From Rickettsia typhi (GTDB taxonomy: Bacteria > Pseudomonadota > Alphaproteobacteria > Rickettsiales > UBA1997): 10,591 nucleotides of DNA. The position numbers and the translations under genes were made by a program. The stretch is from assembly GCA_945903615.1 (NCBI GenBank), contig CAMDOL010000047.1:1-10591 (forward strand). The letters are read 5' to 3'. The notes beneath the pieces were generated by a model. That model did no database searches, had not been told where the DNA came from, and saw nothing but the letters and a program-made list of their open reading frames with translations. Of the stretch, positions 1 to 9,296 are shown one piece after another (within the stretch, counting starts at the first letter, position 1; every line of letters begins with the position of its first letter).

Positions 1-468
1 GATAACATTGGTGGCGTCAACTCTGCCGCCCATTCCAGCCTCTATGATGCAAACATCGGCGTAGTTTTTAGAAAATGCCAAAATGGCAGCGAGAGTCAAT
101 CCTTCAAATAAAGTTAGAGCAATATTTTCTGCTGCAATTCTAACTTCTTCAAGAATTTCATATAGATACCCATCATCAATTTGATTATTGGCAATTACGA
201 TTCTTTCATTGCAATGATGTAAATGTGGTGAAGTATAAATGTGAGTTTTGTAACCAGAGGATTGAAAAATGCTAGCTAAAAATGCGGTGGTGGAGCCTTT
301 GCCATTGGTGCCGGCAATGTGAATTGTTGGGGGTAATTTATCTTGAGGATTATCCAGCTTTGATAAAACTTTTAGCAATTTCTCTGGCGAATTCTTTGGC
401 AATTCTTCTGGCGAATTATTGCTGATGGAATTTTTATTAGATATTGGAAAATGCGGAAGATAAACCAT
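1..468 (-). CDS. folC: Folylpolyglutamate synthase / dihydrofolate synthase, N-terminal part (cut by window edge)
   Basis: This Mur-ligase-family cytosolic enzyme adds glutamate to dihydropteroate or folates with ATP, giving dihydrofolate and polyglutamylated folates. The first 156 codons are visible and the frame stays open to the left edge. The ATP-binding loop GTNGKGST lies at about residues 53-60 after the typical IHIA strand. TSPHL follows at about 79-83 with a downstream NERI. LFEGLTLAAILAF and EAGMGGRVDATNV (about 143-155) match the family's conserved order. The ATG at 468-466 places the P-loop at the usual distance from the N terminus, and no strong Shine-Dalgarno is seen. Residues about 17-34 contain a small duplicated NSPE(E/K)L unit. 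The gene is divergent from the porin. The missing C-terminal part means activity cannot be judged, but the family call is secure. Confidence 0.93.
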   Translation of the reverse strand, partial: MVYLPHFPISNKNSISNNSPEELPKNSPEKLLKVLSKLDNPQDKLPPTIHIAGTNGKGSTTAFLASIFQSSGYKTHIYTSPHLHHCNERIVIANNQIDDGYLYEILEEVRIAAENIALTLFEGLTLAAILAFSKNYADVCIIEAGMGGRVDATNVI

Positions 469-507
469 TAAATAGTTGTAATTAGTGAGTCGATCCGAGC
501 CCGTTTT

Positions 508-532
508 AACTTGCAACTTATAACTTGCAACT
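508..532. repeat. Short direct repeat in folC-porin divergent spacer
   Basis: AACTTGCAACT occurs at 508-518 and again at 522-532, 14 bp apart from start to start, in the 139-bp spacer between divergent folC and the porin gene. Each copy contains TTGCAA, which could also serve as a weak -35 box. The spacing is a little over one helical turn, so a dimeric regulator site is conceivable. A simple slippage duplication is equally possible. Confidence 0.4.
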
Positions 533-607
533 AATTAATGATTGTATTTCAACTTTAATGCCAATAAATTACAGCCTAATTCCTGTCAATTTATTTCACT
601 GAAAAAT

Positions 608-2203
608 ATGAAAATTTTTCCCCCTAAGAGGGCCATTAGAAGCAGCCTTGTGTCTATTTCTTTGATTCTATCTTCTGGAAATTTATATGCTCAGCAAAGC
701 AGCAATAGCAACGGTTCTGTTGTTGATCGTTTTTCGCCAGCGCCGGTTGTAACCATTGGTGGCTTTGTTAATGCTAGTGCTGGATTTAGAAGTGAAGATA
801 GCGCCTTTGGAAAAAATCGCTTACCTGATGCTGCAATTCAAAACGGAGCGGTTATTGAAAATGGTGGACAACAAACTGGAACCCAAAACAGAATGACTAA
901 TAATCCTGACTTTACTAACGAAGCAGAAATTCATTTGAAAGTTGCAGGCATCAATGAATTTGGAATGAAATATGGTGCGATTGTAGAGCTAGAAGCAAAC
1001 ACTAGTTCTCCAGCTCGCAATGAAGGGGTGAGTGCTGATAAGGCTTATATTTTTACTGAATCAAGAATGGGTAAATTGGAGTTAGGAAACAACTCAGCAG
1101 TGAACCATAAAATGAAAGTTGGACCAGAAACCTTTGCTCGTGGTGCGGGTGGTATTAATGGTAAATATTTAGAATATATTAATTTGCCAATGTTGGCAAA
1201 TAGTAGTCAGCTAGCAATAACGAAAAATATAGCTTGTGTTGGCGGTGTTGGTGTTGATGCGGATGGAAAAACCGTTTCTACTACTGCTGCTTGTAATAAT
1301 ATCAAACTTCCTAGCTTCATTCTAATTCCACAATCACCAATTGCGCATGGCGGCTATGCAAGAAGTTTTTATAATTCTCAAAATAGTGCCGATTATAATT
1401 CAACTTCTGGCGCTGCTAGTTTTGGATTTAATAAAAACAAATCAACGATTCGCAATGGTCAATTTGGTGATCTGGAAGATGCGACTAAAATTAACTACTA
1501 CACCCCAAGAATTTCTGGTTGGCAATTGGGTGCCACCTTCACCCCTGATACTGGCAATAATGGCACTTCTGCCTCAATCTCTGGCAATAGTGGAGATATC
1601 AAGCAAGCAATTAGTTATGGCGTGAACTATTCTGATAATTTTGGTAATGTTGGCTTTGCCGTTTCTGCTACTGGTGAAACTGGCAAATTTGAACAGCTTT
1701 CCACCGCAACTACTCAGAGAAATAATTTGCAAGCCTACGATATTGGTTTTATGGCTAGTTATTTTGGTGCAACATTTGGCGCTTCATATGGCAACTGGGG
1801 AAAATCTTTGCAACCAAAAACTGGAATATACTCCTGTAACTATAATTCTACCTCGCTCCTTACAAACCAAACCTGTGCCGCCGGATCAGCCACTAATACA
1901 AAATTTGGCGACGCCACTTATTATAGCACGGGTGCAGCATATCAGTTCGGTCCTTTTGCAGCTAGCGTTACTTATCTTGATAGCAACTTCCAAGCAAACA
2001 AATATAACGCTATGTCCTTCGGTGTTGATTATAGAATGGCTAAAGGTTTGATGCCTTATTTTGAAGTGACCCAATATAAATTTGTGTCTAACCAACCAAA
2101 AGCAAGCGGCATAATTAATCAAACAACTCTTTCTAATAAGGAAAGACAATTGAAAGATAATAGCGGTTATGTTGTTTTGGCTGGCCTGCTATTCTCCTTC
2201 TAG
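608..2203 (+). CDS. Outer-membrane porin with signal peptide (general Gram-negative porin type)
   Basis: The product is predicted to be an outer-membrane beta-barrel letting small solutes diffuse across the outer membrane. I chose the ATG at 608, giving 531 residues. It yields a classic signal peptide: a basic start (MKIFPPKRAIRSS), a hydrophobic core (LVSISLILSS) and an AXA-like site LYA before QQ, with cleavage after about residue 28. The frame extends upstream to a TTG at 542, but those 22 residues would sit in front of the signal peptide. The mature protein starts with a barrel-like strand (VVTIGGFVNASAGF) and is rich in alternating hydrophobic, Gly, Asn and aromatic residues. It ends YVVLAGLLFSF, the terminal Phe recognised by the Bam machinery. 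Two cysteine pairs (C210/C229 and C410/C423) fall in stretches that look like surface loops. Substrate specificity cannot be read. The virB11 gene follows after 25 bp. Confidence 0.85.
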   Translation: MKIFPPKRAIRSSLVSISLILSSGNLYAQQSSNSNGSVVDRFSPAPVVTIGGFVNASAGFRSEDSAFGKNRLPDAAIQNGAVIENGGQQTGTQNRMTNNPDFTNEAEIHLKVAGINEFGMKYGAIVELEANTSSPARNEGVSADKAYIFTESRMGKLELGNNSAVNHKMKVGPETFARGAGGINGKYLEYINLPMLANSSQLAITKNIACVGGVGVDADGKTVSTTAACNNIKLPSFILIPQSPIAHGGYARSFYNSQNSADYNSTSGAASFGFNKNKSTIRNGQFGDLEDATKINYYTPRISGWQLGATFTPDTGNNGTSASISGNSGDIKQAISYGVNYSDNFGNVGFAVSATGETGKFEQLSTATTQRNNLQAYDIGFMASYFGATFGASYGNWGKSLQPKTGIYSCNYNSTSLLTNQTCAAGSATNTKFGDATYYSTGAAYQFGPFAASVTYLDSNFQANKYNAMSFGVDYRMAKGLMPYFEVTQYKFVSNQPKASGIINQTTLSNKERQLKDNSGYVVLAGLLFSF

Positions 2204-2228
2204 TTTTAAATTCTGGAAAATAACTTAA

Positions 2229-3293
2229 ATGAGAAGCGTTGCCGCATTAGATTCCTACTTGTTACCCTTAAAACAAATTCTTGACCAAGAGGGTGTTAGC
2301 GAAGTTTCAGTTAATCGCCCTGGTGAAGTTTGGGTTGAAATTGGAGGTGATATGGTTCGCCATGAAATGCCAGCTTTTGATGTTGAACATTTAAAATCCC
2401 TCGCTCGTCTAATTGCCCAATCAACCGAACAAAGAGTTAGTGAGGAAGAGCCACTTCTTTCCGCAACCCTTCCTGCTGGCTATCGTATTCAAATTGTTTT
2501 CCCTCCAGCTTGTGAAGTTGGCTGCGTAGTAATGTCGATTCGAAAACAATCAAGTGTAAAGTGGAGTTTGGATGATTATGAGAAAATGGGTGCTTTTAGT
2601 AATGCGTCTATTGGTGGAATTGAAGATAAAAATGATTTGATTTTGATGAAGCTTTTAAAGCTAGGCAGAATCAAAGATTTTTTACAACGGGCAGTTTTAT
2701 ATAAAAAAAATATTATTATTTCTGGCGGTACTTCAACTGGAAAAACTACCTTTACCAACGCCATGATTCGCACCATTCCTCATGAAGAAAGATTAATTAC
2801 CGTTGAAGATGCAAGAGAAATTGACTTAAACACCCATCCCAATCATGTTCATTTATTATCTTCCAAAGGTGGTCAGGGTAGGGCAAAGGTTAATACTCAG
2901 GATTTGATCGAGGCTTGCTTGCGTCTTCGTCCAGAGCGAATTATTGTTGGTGAGCTTCGTGGCTCTGAAGCCTTTAGTTTTTTGCGTGCTATCAATACTG
3001 GACATCCCGGATCAATCTCTACTCTTCACGCCGATACTCCTAAGATGGCTTTAGAACAGCTTAAACTTATGGTTATGCAAGCGGGTCTTGGAATGTCGCC
3101 GTCAGAAATTTTAGGCTATATTAAAAATGTGGTTGATATTGTTGTGCAGCTAAAGCGTGGAGAAAAAGGCGTGAGATTTGTCTCAGAAGTCTATTTTAAA
3201 GCTTGGGAAGATCGCAAAACTCATAAAGCATCTTTGCAAGACCCAATCACTGAGCAAAAGCCTGAACCAAATGCTAAGCCATCAAATGCTTAG
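2229..3293 (+). CDS. virB11: VirB11-family type IV secretion ATPase
   Basis: This is a hexameric cytoplasmic ATPase of the VirB11/TrbB/CpaF traffic family that powers type IV secretion assembly or substrate transfer at the inner membrane. The 354 residues show an N-terminal sensing domain (about 1-145), then Walker A GGTSTGKT at 166-173. The Asp box TVEDAREI follows around 191-198, Walker B LRPERIIVGELRG at about 233-245 with Glu242, and the His box TGHPGSISTLHA at 257-268. Overall length and the LDDYEKMGAF stretch before the ATPase core resemble VirB11 rather than the longer CpaF or GspE. The C-terminal ~30 residues are polar, Lys/Pro-rich and probably disordered. No other virB/virD4 gene is in the window. 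The 25-bp gap to the porin, with no evident terminator, suggests read-through. The start ATG at 2229 has no clear Shine-Dalgarno. Confidence 0.92.
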   Translation: MRSVAALDSYLLPLKQILDQEGVSEVSVNRPGEVWVEIGGDMVRHEMPAFDVEHLKSLARLIAQSTEQRVSEEEPLLSATLPAGYRIQIVFPPACEVGCVVMSIRKQSSVKWSLDDYEKMGAFSNASIGGIEDKNDLILMKLLKLGRIKDFLQRAVLYKKNIIISGGTSTGKTTFTNAMIRTIPHEERLITVEDAREIDLNTHPNHVHLLSSKGGQGRAKVNTQDLIEACLRLRPERIIVGELRGSEAFSFLRAINTGHPGSISTLHADTPKMALEQLKLMVMQAGLGMSPSEILGYIKNVVDIVVQLKRGEKGVRFVSEVYFKAWEDRKTHKASLQDPITEQKPEPNAKPSNA

Positions 3294-3298
3294 GCATT
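3270..3298. terminator. Weak hairpin at the virB11/tgt convergent junction
   Basis: AATGCTAAGC (3270-3279) can pair with GCTTA-G-GCATT (3288-3298), giving ten base pairs with one bulged G and an 8-nt loop. It covers the virB11 stop and the 6-bp gap to the tgt stop. No T-tract follows on either strand, so it is at best a weak or Rho-assisted bidirectional end signal. Confidence 0.22.
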
Positions 3299-3299
3299 A

Positions 3300-4446
<1,147 letters not shown>

Positions 4447-4467
4447 ATAGCAAAACGCGTTGGAGCT

Positions 4468-4473
4468 TATAAA
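4468..4473 (+). promoter_or_regulatory. Candidate -10 box for lpxD
   Basis: TATAAA lies 35 bp upstream of the lpxD ATG and matches the sigma-70 -10 consensus at five of six positions. No good -35 element is found at 16-18 bp upstream (that position is CTATAG), so this is only a tentative promoter in an AT-rich spacer. Confidence 0.25.
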
Positions 4474-4508
4474 CAAACATCCAAAAATCAATTTTTTAAA
4501 AAAATAAA

Positions 4509-5546
4509 ATGATCAATAAAAACTTTTTTAGCAAGAAAAAAGAATTTTTTACTTTGGCTCAGGTTCTAGAAATTACTGGTTCGACACTACCAGAAAATGC
4601 CAATTATGATTTGAATAAAAAAATTTATGATGTGGCAACTATTGAAAAAGCTACTCAAAATGACATTTCATTTTTTCATTCCGCAGCTTATTTAGAAAAG
4701 TTTTTAAAGAGTGAGGCTGGCTTTTGTTTTATGGAAGAAAAGTCCGTAGAAAAAGCCCCAAGCACAATGATTGCCATTGTCAATGCTAATCCATATTTTG
4801 CTTACGGAAAATTTTTATCTGAATTTTATTTTGATCAAAAACCAAGTAATGATGAAGAAAAAATTTCTCCTCAGGCAATGATTTCTAAGTCAGCGATAAT
4901 GGGTGAAGGTTTGATAATTAAAGCTGGAGCAGTGATTGGAAATAATGTTAAAATTGGTAATAACTGTTTTATCGGCGCTGGCTCAGTAATTGGAGATAAT
5001 TGTGAAATTGGTAACAATGGCACTATCGAAGCATTGGTAGCAATTTCGCATTGTATTATTGGCGATAATGTTATCATTCATAATGGCGTCAAAATTGGGC
5101 AAGATGGTTTTGGATTTGCTTATAATAACGGTAAGTTACAAAAAATTTTACAGCTGGGAATCGTTGAAATTCATGATGATGTTGAAATTGGCGCCAATAG
5201 CTGTATTGATCGCGGCGCGATTGGTAATACTGTAATTTTTAATCAAGTTAAAATTGATAATCTGGTGCAAATTGGTCACAATGTAATAATTGGAGAAGGA
5301 ACTGTTATTGCTGGTTGTGCAGGAGTTGCTGGCAGCACAATAATTGGAAAATTTGTTCAAGTTGGTGGCAGAGCTAATATTGCAGGGCACTTAGAAATTG
5401 GTGATGGTGCAAAAATTGCTGGAGCTAGTGGAGTTGCAAAATCAGTGGCACCAATGCAATCAGTTGCCGGCTATCCGGCTATACCAATTAAGAATTGGCA
5501 TCGTATTAATATTAAATTATTGCAGATGATCAAAAAGCCTAGTTGA
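4509..5546 (+). CDS. lpxD: UDP-3-O-(3-hydroxyacyl)glucosamine N-acyltransferase
   Basis: This cytoplasmic trimeric enzyme transfers a 3-hydroxyacyl chain from acyl-ACP to UDP-3-O-acyl-glucosamine, the third step of lipid A synthesis. The 345 residues show the family layout. An N-terminal uridine-binding domain (about 12-110) contains [17 protein letters not shown] and NPYFAYG. A left-handed beta-helix of hexapeptide repeats follows (about 118-310), such as [18 protein letters not shown]. The C-terminal tail [10 protein letters not shown] is typical. The catalytic His is His257 in VQIGHNV. The ATG at 4509 is the first in the frame, with an A-rich leader and no real Shine-Dalgarno. It stands alone, without the common bamA, fabZ or lpxA neighbours. 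It ends in TGA at 5544-5546, overlapping the convergent apaG end by 8 bp. Its presence implies the organism makes lipid A. Confidence 0.96.
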   Translation: MINKNFFSKKKEFFTLAQVLEITGSTLPENANYDLNKKIYDVATIEKATQNDISFFHSAAYLEKFLKSEAGFCFMEEKSVEKAPSTMIAIVNANPYFAYGKFLSEFYFDQKPSNDEEKISPQAMISKSAIMGEGLIIKAGAVIGNNVKIGNNCFIGAGSVIGDNCEIGNNGTIEALVAISHCIIGDNVIIHNGVKIGQDGFGFAYNNGKLQKILQLGIVEIHDDVEIGANSCIDRGAIGNTVIFNQVKIDNLVQIGHNVIIGEGTVIAGCAGVAGSTIIGKFVQVGGRANIAGHLEIGDGAKIAGASGVAKSVAPMQSVAGYPAIPIKNWHRINIKLLQMIKKPS

Positions 5547-5934
5547 TTATAGATTGAATACCCGGAACATCTAAAGAAAAAGCGGGAATTTCAACATTAA
5601 TAATTTCACCATTGGGTCTTTTCATTCCATAATGACCACTCATAATTCCCGATGGATGACGCAAATGCACGCCGCTACTATATTTAAAATTATCATTAGG
5701 AGCTAAAATTGGTTGTTCGCCAACTGCACCAAGCCCGTTGATCTCTTGTATCGTGCCATTCTCATCAATTATTTTCCAATAGCGATTAACTAATTGTAGG
5801 GTTTCAGAACTTTTATTTTCAATTTCAACATGATATGCCCAAATAAAAAAACTTCCGTTCTTATTGATTTGGCTATCAACATATTCTGGGCTGACCAAAA
5901 CTTCAATCCCGCTAGTCTTTGATTTATATTGCAC
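5539..5934 (-). CDS. apaG: ApaG-family protein (DUF525)
   Basis: This small single-domain protein has an immunoglobulin/fibronectin-III-like beta fold. In enterobacteria apaG mutants affect divalent cation (Co2+/Mg2+) handling, but the molecular role is not settled. The 131 residues match the family throughout. [22 protein letters not shown] corresponds to the early conserved strands, here split by an E/N-rich turn. [22 protein letters not shown] carries the family's Gly-x-Gly-x-x-Gly-type signature. [11 protein letters not shown] and [11 protein letters not shown] close the domain. The start is a GTG at 5934-5932, because the frame has no ATG before an upstream stop (TAA TAA ATA ATA CCA GTG). 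It lies 46 bp downstream of the GspE-like gene on the same strand, so the two may share a transcript. Its TAG stop overlaps the lpxD end. Confidence 0.95.
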   Translation of the reverse strand: MQYKSKTSGIEVLVSPEYVDSQINKNGSFFIWAYHVEIENKSSETLQLVNRYWKIIDENGTIQEINGLGAVGEQPILAPNDNFKYSSGVHLRHPSGIMSGHYGMKRPNGEIINVEIPAFSLDVPGIQSIIN

Positions 5935-5980
5935 TGGTATTATTTATTAAAATTTTTTTAAGAATCTGTTGATGATTTAT

Positions 5981-7708
5981 CTAAACATCAATTCGATCAG
6001 TCATATCAATCACTCGCATCAATTCTTTAATGTCGGTAGTTCCATGTATTACTTTTTCAATTCCATCTTCAGCCATAGTAACAAAACCTTTTTGTACTAT
6101 GTAGTTATACATATCTTTTCTACTGGCGCCATTTACCACCAGCTCATCTAACTCACGATCAAATGGTAAAATTTCAGCAATTACAAATCGCCCTTTATAG
6201 CCTGAGTTGCCGCATTTGTCACAGCCTTTGCCTTTATATAAATTTTTTACATTGTGATATTTTTCACCAATTATGCGGCGGTCAAAAGTGCTGATTGGCT
6301 CTTCAACTTTACAATGAATACAAATTTTTCTAGCCAATCTTTGGGCAATAACGCAAATTAAAGTGCCACCCATTAAATAATTTGGAACACCCATACTCAT
6401 CAACCTTGGAATTGCTCCAAGCGCATCATTAGTGTGCAGAGAGCTATAAACTTGGTGACCAGTCATCGCGGCTTGAATTGCGGTGATTGCGGTCTCTTTG
6501 TCGCGAATTTCTCCGACCAATATCACATCCGGATCTTGTCTTAATAAGGATTTAATACCAGAAGCAAAATCCATTCCAATCTCGCTTTTAATGTTTGATT
6601 GTCTGATCATTGGAATGTGATATTCAACTGGATCTTCCAAAGTCATAATATTTTTATCAATTGAGTTGATAAAATTTAAGAGAGTATAAAGAGTAGTAGT
6701 TTTACCAGAGCCGGTCGGACCAGTCATAATAATTATGCCTTCTGGTCTTTGAATAAGTTTTTTGACTAAGTTGATAATGTAAGGTGTAAAGCCGAGGGAT
6801 TCCAAAGAAAGAATTGATTTTTTCTCATCCAAAATACGCATAACAATATTTTCGCCGTGAATGGTGGGCTGGGTTGAAACCCGAAAATCAATTTTTCGTC
6901 CTAAAATTTCGGAGTTAATTTGACCATCTTGTGGTTTTCTATTTTCTGCGATGTTCATTCCAGAAATAATTTTGATTCGCACTGCAATTGAGGACCAATA
7001 ATCTTTGTGGATGCTTCTAATTTGTATCATCTTGCCGTCAATACGATAACGAATTCTAAGGAATAGCGCTTCTGGCTCAAAGTGCACATCTGATGCACCG
7101 CGATGCACTGCGTCGGTTATAATAGAATCGACCAAACGCACCATCGGACTTTTATAATCACCCTTTAATTGGTTTTCATCTGGAGTCATATCTCCACTTT
7201 CAATCTCCTTTAAAATACCTTCAATTGACATTTCGTAGCCGTAATACTGATCAACGGCTTGTATAATATCGGGTTCAGAAGCATAGACTGGGTGAATTGT
7301 AAAATGAGGCGGAAAAAACCTTTTTACCTGATCAATAGCAACAATATCAAACACATCTGACATTGCGATGGTCACTTCATTTTTGGCGTAAAAAACTGGA
7401 ATTAATTTGTTGTGATTAGCAAAATCTTTGGGAACTTTTTTAACTAATCTTGGATCAATAATTGAAGCTTTAATATCAAACTTTTTGATACCTGAAGATT
7501 CATTCAAAATTTCACCAAGCGCACCTTCGGTAATAAAGCCCATATCCACCAAAATGGCGCCGATAGTTTTTTTATTTTGAGTGCGGATTTGTTCTTTGAG
7601 GGCAATATTTAACTGGTCTTCAGAAATAACTTTTTTTTCTAATAATCTAGATCCTATATCACCAGTGGTTGAATTTTTTGTATCAACATTATCATCATTT
7701 TTAGTCAT
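5981..7708 (-). CDS. GspE/PilB-type secretion or type IV pilus assembly ATPase
   Basis: This hexameric cytoplasmic ATPase drives pseudopilus or pilus extension in type II secretion or type IV pili. In the 575 residues, an N-terminal T2SSE_N/MshEN-like domain (about 18-155) contains GSRLLEKKVISEDQL and GAILVDMGFI. The second N domain holds GASDVHFE (204-211), followed by RYRIDG and GQIN. The ATPase core has Walker A GPTGSGKTT (330-338), the Asp box TLEDPVEY, Walker B DPDVILVGEIRD (392-403, Glu400) and the His box TGHQVYSSLHTND (417-429). A tetracysteine zinc knuckle, C463-x2-C466 and C496-x2-C499, marks the assembly (GspE/PilB) branch rather than PilT retraction ATPases. The start ATG at 7708 has GAGG only 2 nt upstream, closer than ideal. 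GspE and PilB cannot be separated by eye, and no pilin, GspF/PilC or secretin gene is present in the window. Confidence 0.93.
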   Translation of the reverse strand: MTKNDDNVDTKNSTTGDIGSRLLEKKVISEDQLNIALKEQIRTQNKKTIGAILVDMGFITEGALGEILNESSGIKKFDIKASIIDPRLVKKVPKDFANHNKLIPVFYAKNEVTIAMSDVFDIVAIDQVKRFFPPHFTIHPVYASEPDIIQAVDQYYGYEMSIEGILKEIESGDMTPDENQLKGDYKSPMVRLVDSIITDAVHRGASDVHFEPEALFLRIRYRIDGKMIQIRSIHKDYWSSIAVRIKIISGMNIAENRKPQDGQINSEILGRKIDFRVSTQPTIHGENIVMRILDEKKSILSLESLGFTPYIINLVKKLIQRPEGIIIMTGPTGSGKTTTLYTLLNFINSIDKNIMTLEDPVEYHIPMIRQSNIKSEIGMDFASGIKSLLRQDPDVILVGEIRDKETAITAIQAAMTGHQVYSSLHTNDALGAIPRLMSMGVPNYLMGGTLICVIAQRLARKICIHCKVEEPISTFDRRIIGEKYHNVKNLYKGKGCDKCGNSGYKGRFVIAEILPFDRELDELVVNGASRKDMYNYIVQKGFVTMAEDGIEKVIHGTTDIKELMRVIDMTDRIDV

Positions 7709-7753
7709 ATCCTCAAGATATTGTTATTTATTTTAAAGTTTTGGTAGTGTAGG

Positions 7754-7782
7754 TTGAGCCTTCATCTAAAGAAAAATATCTT
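7754..7782 (+). promoter_or_regulatory. Candidate sigma-70 promoter for gltX
   Basis: TTGAGC (7754-7759) and TATCTT (7777-7782) are separated by exactly 17 bp and lie about 70 bp upstream of the gltX ATG in a 143-bp divergent spacer. Each box matches the consensus at four of six positions. On the opposite strand TTGACT at 7806-7801 could serve the GspE-like gene, but its matching -10 position is poor. Confidence 0.35.
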
Positions 7783-7851
7783 CTATTTAATGCCGATCTA
7801 AGTCAAGAATTAATCAATGACTTTTTGCTTCAGTAAATTGCAATAAACCTT

Positions 7852-9252
7852 ATGAACATTATCACCCGCTTCGCTCCTTCTCCAACTGGATTTTTACATA
7901 TCGGTGGTGCAAGAACCGCTTTATTTAATTATCTCTTTGCCAAAAACAATGGTGGCAAATTTCTACTCAGAATTGAAGATACCGATCAAAAAAGATCAAC
8001 CGATGCGGCAGTTCAAGCTATAATTGACGGTCTTTTGTGGCTTGGTCTCAAAAATGATGGCGATATTGTAATGCAATCAAAAAATCTTGAACGACACAAA
8101 AAAGTTGCACTGGAATTATTAGAAAAAAATCAAGCATATTATTGCTATACATCAGCAGAAGAGCTTGATGAAATGCGTAAAAAAGCAGAACAAAATGGTC
8201 AAGTTTTTCGCTTTAAAAGCCAGTGGAGAAATAAATCGCAATCCCAAATAAGTTCAGTAAAACCAGTCATCAGAATCAAAGCGCCAATTGATGGTGAAAC
8301 CGTGATTAAAGATTTAGTTCAGGGCGAAATCAAAGTTTCCAACTCTGAATTGGATGATTTGGTTATGCTTCGTTCAGATGGCACGCCAACCTATATGCTG
8401 GCAGTTGTGGTTGATGATCACGATATGAATATTTCTCACATCATTCGAGGTGACGATCACTTAACAAATGCACTCCGCCAAAAAATTATTTATCAAGCAA
8501 TGAATTGGAGCATTCCCGAGTTTGCCCACATTCCATTAATCTACGGTGCTGACGGCACCAAAATGTCCAAACGCCACGGCGCAACTTCCGTTGTTGAATA
8601 TGAGCAAATGGGATATTTGCCAGAAGCAATGCGCAATTATTTACTTAGACTTGGTTGGTCGCACGGCAATGACGAAATTATTTCTGACGAAAACGCCATT
8701 AAATGGTTTGGCTTAGAAAATGTTGGCAAAAGCCCCGCAAGGTTTGATTTTGCAAAGCTGGATAATTTGAACAAAAATTATATTAAGGAAAAATCGGATA
8801 ATGATTTGTTTCAAATCATTAGTCGTGATTTGTTAGTCGTTAGCCATAAGTCAGAAGAAAGAATTATTCGTGCTTTAAAATTTATTAAAGAACGCGCCGT
8901 AAAAATCAATGATCTTGTAGAGGCTTGCCAAATCTATGCTGACGGCTTTACTAAAAATCTTGATGAAAAAGATTTAGAAATTATAAAAAACAATTCTGCA
9001 ATTTTGCTAGGATTAAAAGATACGATTGCGGGAGTTGAAAATTGGAATCACGATGGAATTAAAGAAGCGATTAATAATTTTGCCACTTCTCAAAACCTAA
9101 AATTTAAAGATTTTGGCCCCGCTCTTAGAATCGCTTTGACATTCTCTTCAGCCTCAGCTGGCGGCTTGTTTGATGTTATTGAAATTTTAGGAAAGGATGA
9201 ATCAATCAGAAGAATTAACCTTTCAACAACAAAGCCCAATGCCACAATTTAA
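7852..9252 (+). CDS. gltX: Glutamate--tRNA ligase
   Basis: This class I aminoacyl-tRNA synthetase charges glutamate onto tRNA-Glu, and possibly tRNA-Gln where a GatCAB amidotransferase finishes the job. It acts in the cytosol as a monomer. The 466 residues open with RFAPSPTGFLHIGGARTALFN, in which HIGG (16-19) is the HIGH-type motif. LRIEDTDQKRS follows and is typical of GluRS. The AYYCYTSAEELDEMR segment (about 95-109), VVVDDHDMNISHIIRGDDHLTN (about 185-206) and the KMSKR loop at 237-241 complete the catalytic fold. The helical anticodon-binding region follows, with GLFDVIEILGKD near the C terminus. Length is normal. Alphaproteobacteria often carry two gltX paralogues, one of which may charge tRNA-Gln. 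Which one this is cannot be told here. ATG at 7852 starts directly at the conserved N terminus. Confidence 0.97.
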   Translation: MNIITRFAPSPTGFLHIGGARTALFNYLFAKNNGGKFLLRIEDTDQKRSTDAAVQAIIDGLLWLGLKNDGDIVMQSKNLERHKKVALELLEKNQAYYCYTSAEELDEMRKKAEQNGQVFRFKSQWRNKSQSQISSVKPVIRIKAPIDGETVIKDLVQGEIKVSNSELDDLVMLRSDGTPTYMLAVVVDDHDMNISHIIRGDDHLTNALRQKIIYQAMNWSIPEFAHIPLIYGADGTKMSKRHGATSVVEYEQMGYLPEAMRNYLLRLGWSHGNDEIISDENAIKWFGLENVGKSPARFDFAKLDNLNKNYIKEKSDNDLFQIISRDLLVVSHKSEERIIRALKFIKERAVKINDLVEACQIYADGFTKNLDEKDLEIIKNNSAILLGLKDTIAGVENWNHDGIKEAINNFATSQNLKFKDFGPALRIALTFSSASAGGLFDVIEILGKDESIRRINLSTTKPNATI

Positions 9253-9296
9253 CGACCTAAAACTAGAAAGTTGAATTCACCTAAAATTAAAAAATA

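Noticed and set aside
384..417. A 24-bp imperfect tandem duplication (CTGGCGAATT at 384-393 and 408-417) inside folC
   Set aside because: It encodes a harmless repeated NSPE-type segment in the variable N-terminal region of FolC, and no regulatory or mobile feature is needed to explain it.
542..607. A 22-residue upstream extension of the porin from a TTG at 542
   Set aside because: It would place a polar segment ahead of a well-formed signal peptide that begins at the ATG at 608, so the shorter start is preferred.
1341..2149. Open frames of 87-136 codons overlapping the porin gene in other frames and on the minus strand
   Set aside because: They lie wholly inside a convincing porin gene, have no recognisable domain, and have a composition expected from out-of-frame reading.
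4871..5390. Minus-strand open frames across lpxD with repetitive Pro/Ile or Asn/Ser composition
   Set aside because: Their periodicity mirrors the hexapeptide repeats of lpxD read backwards, so they are shadows and not genes.
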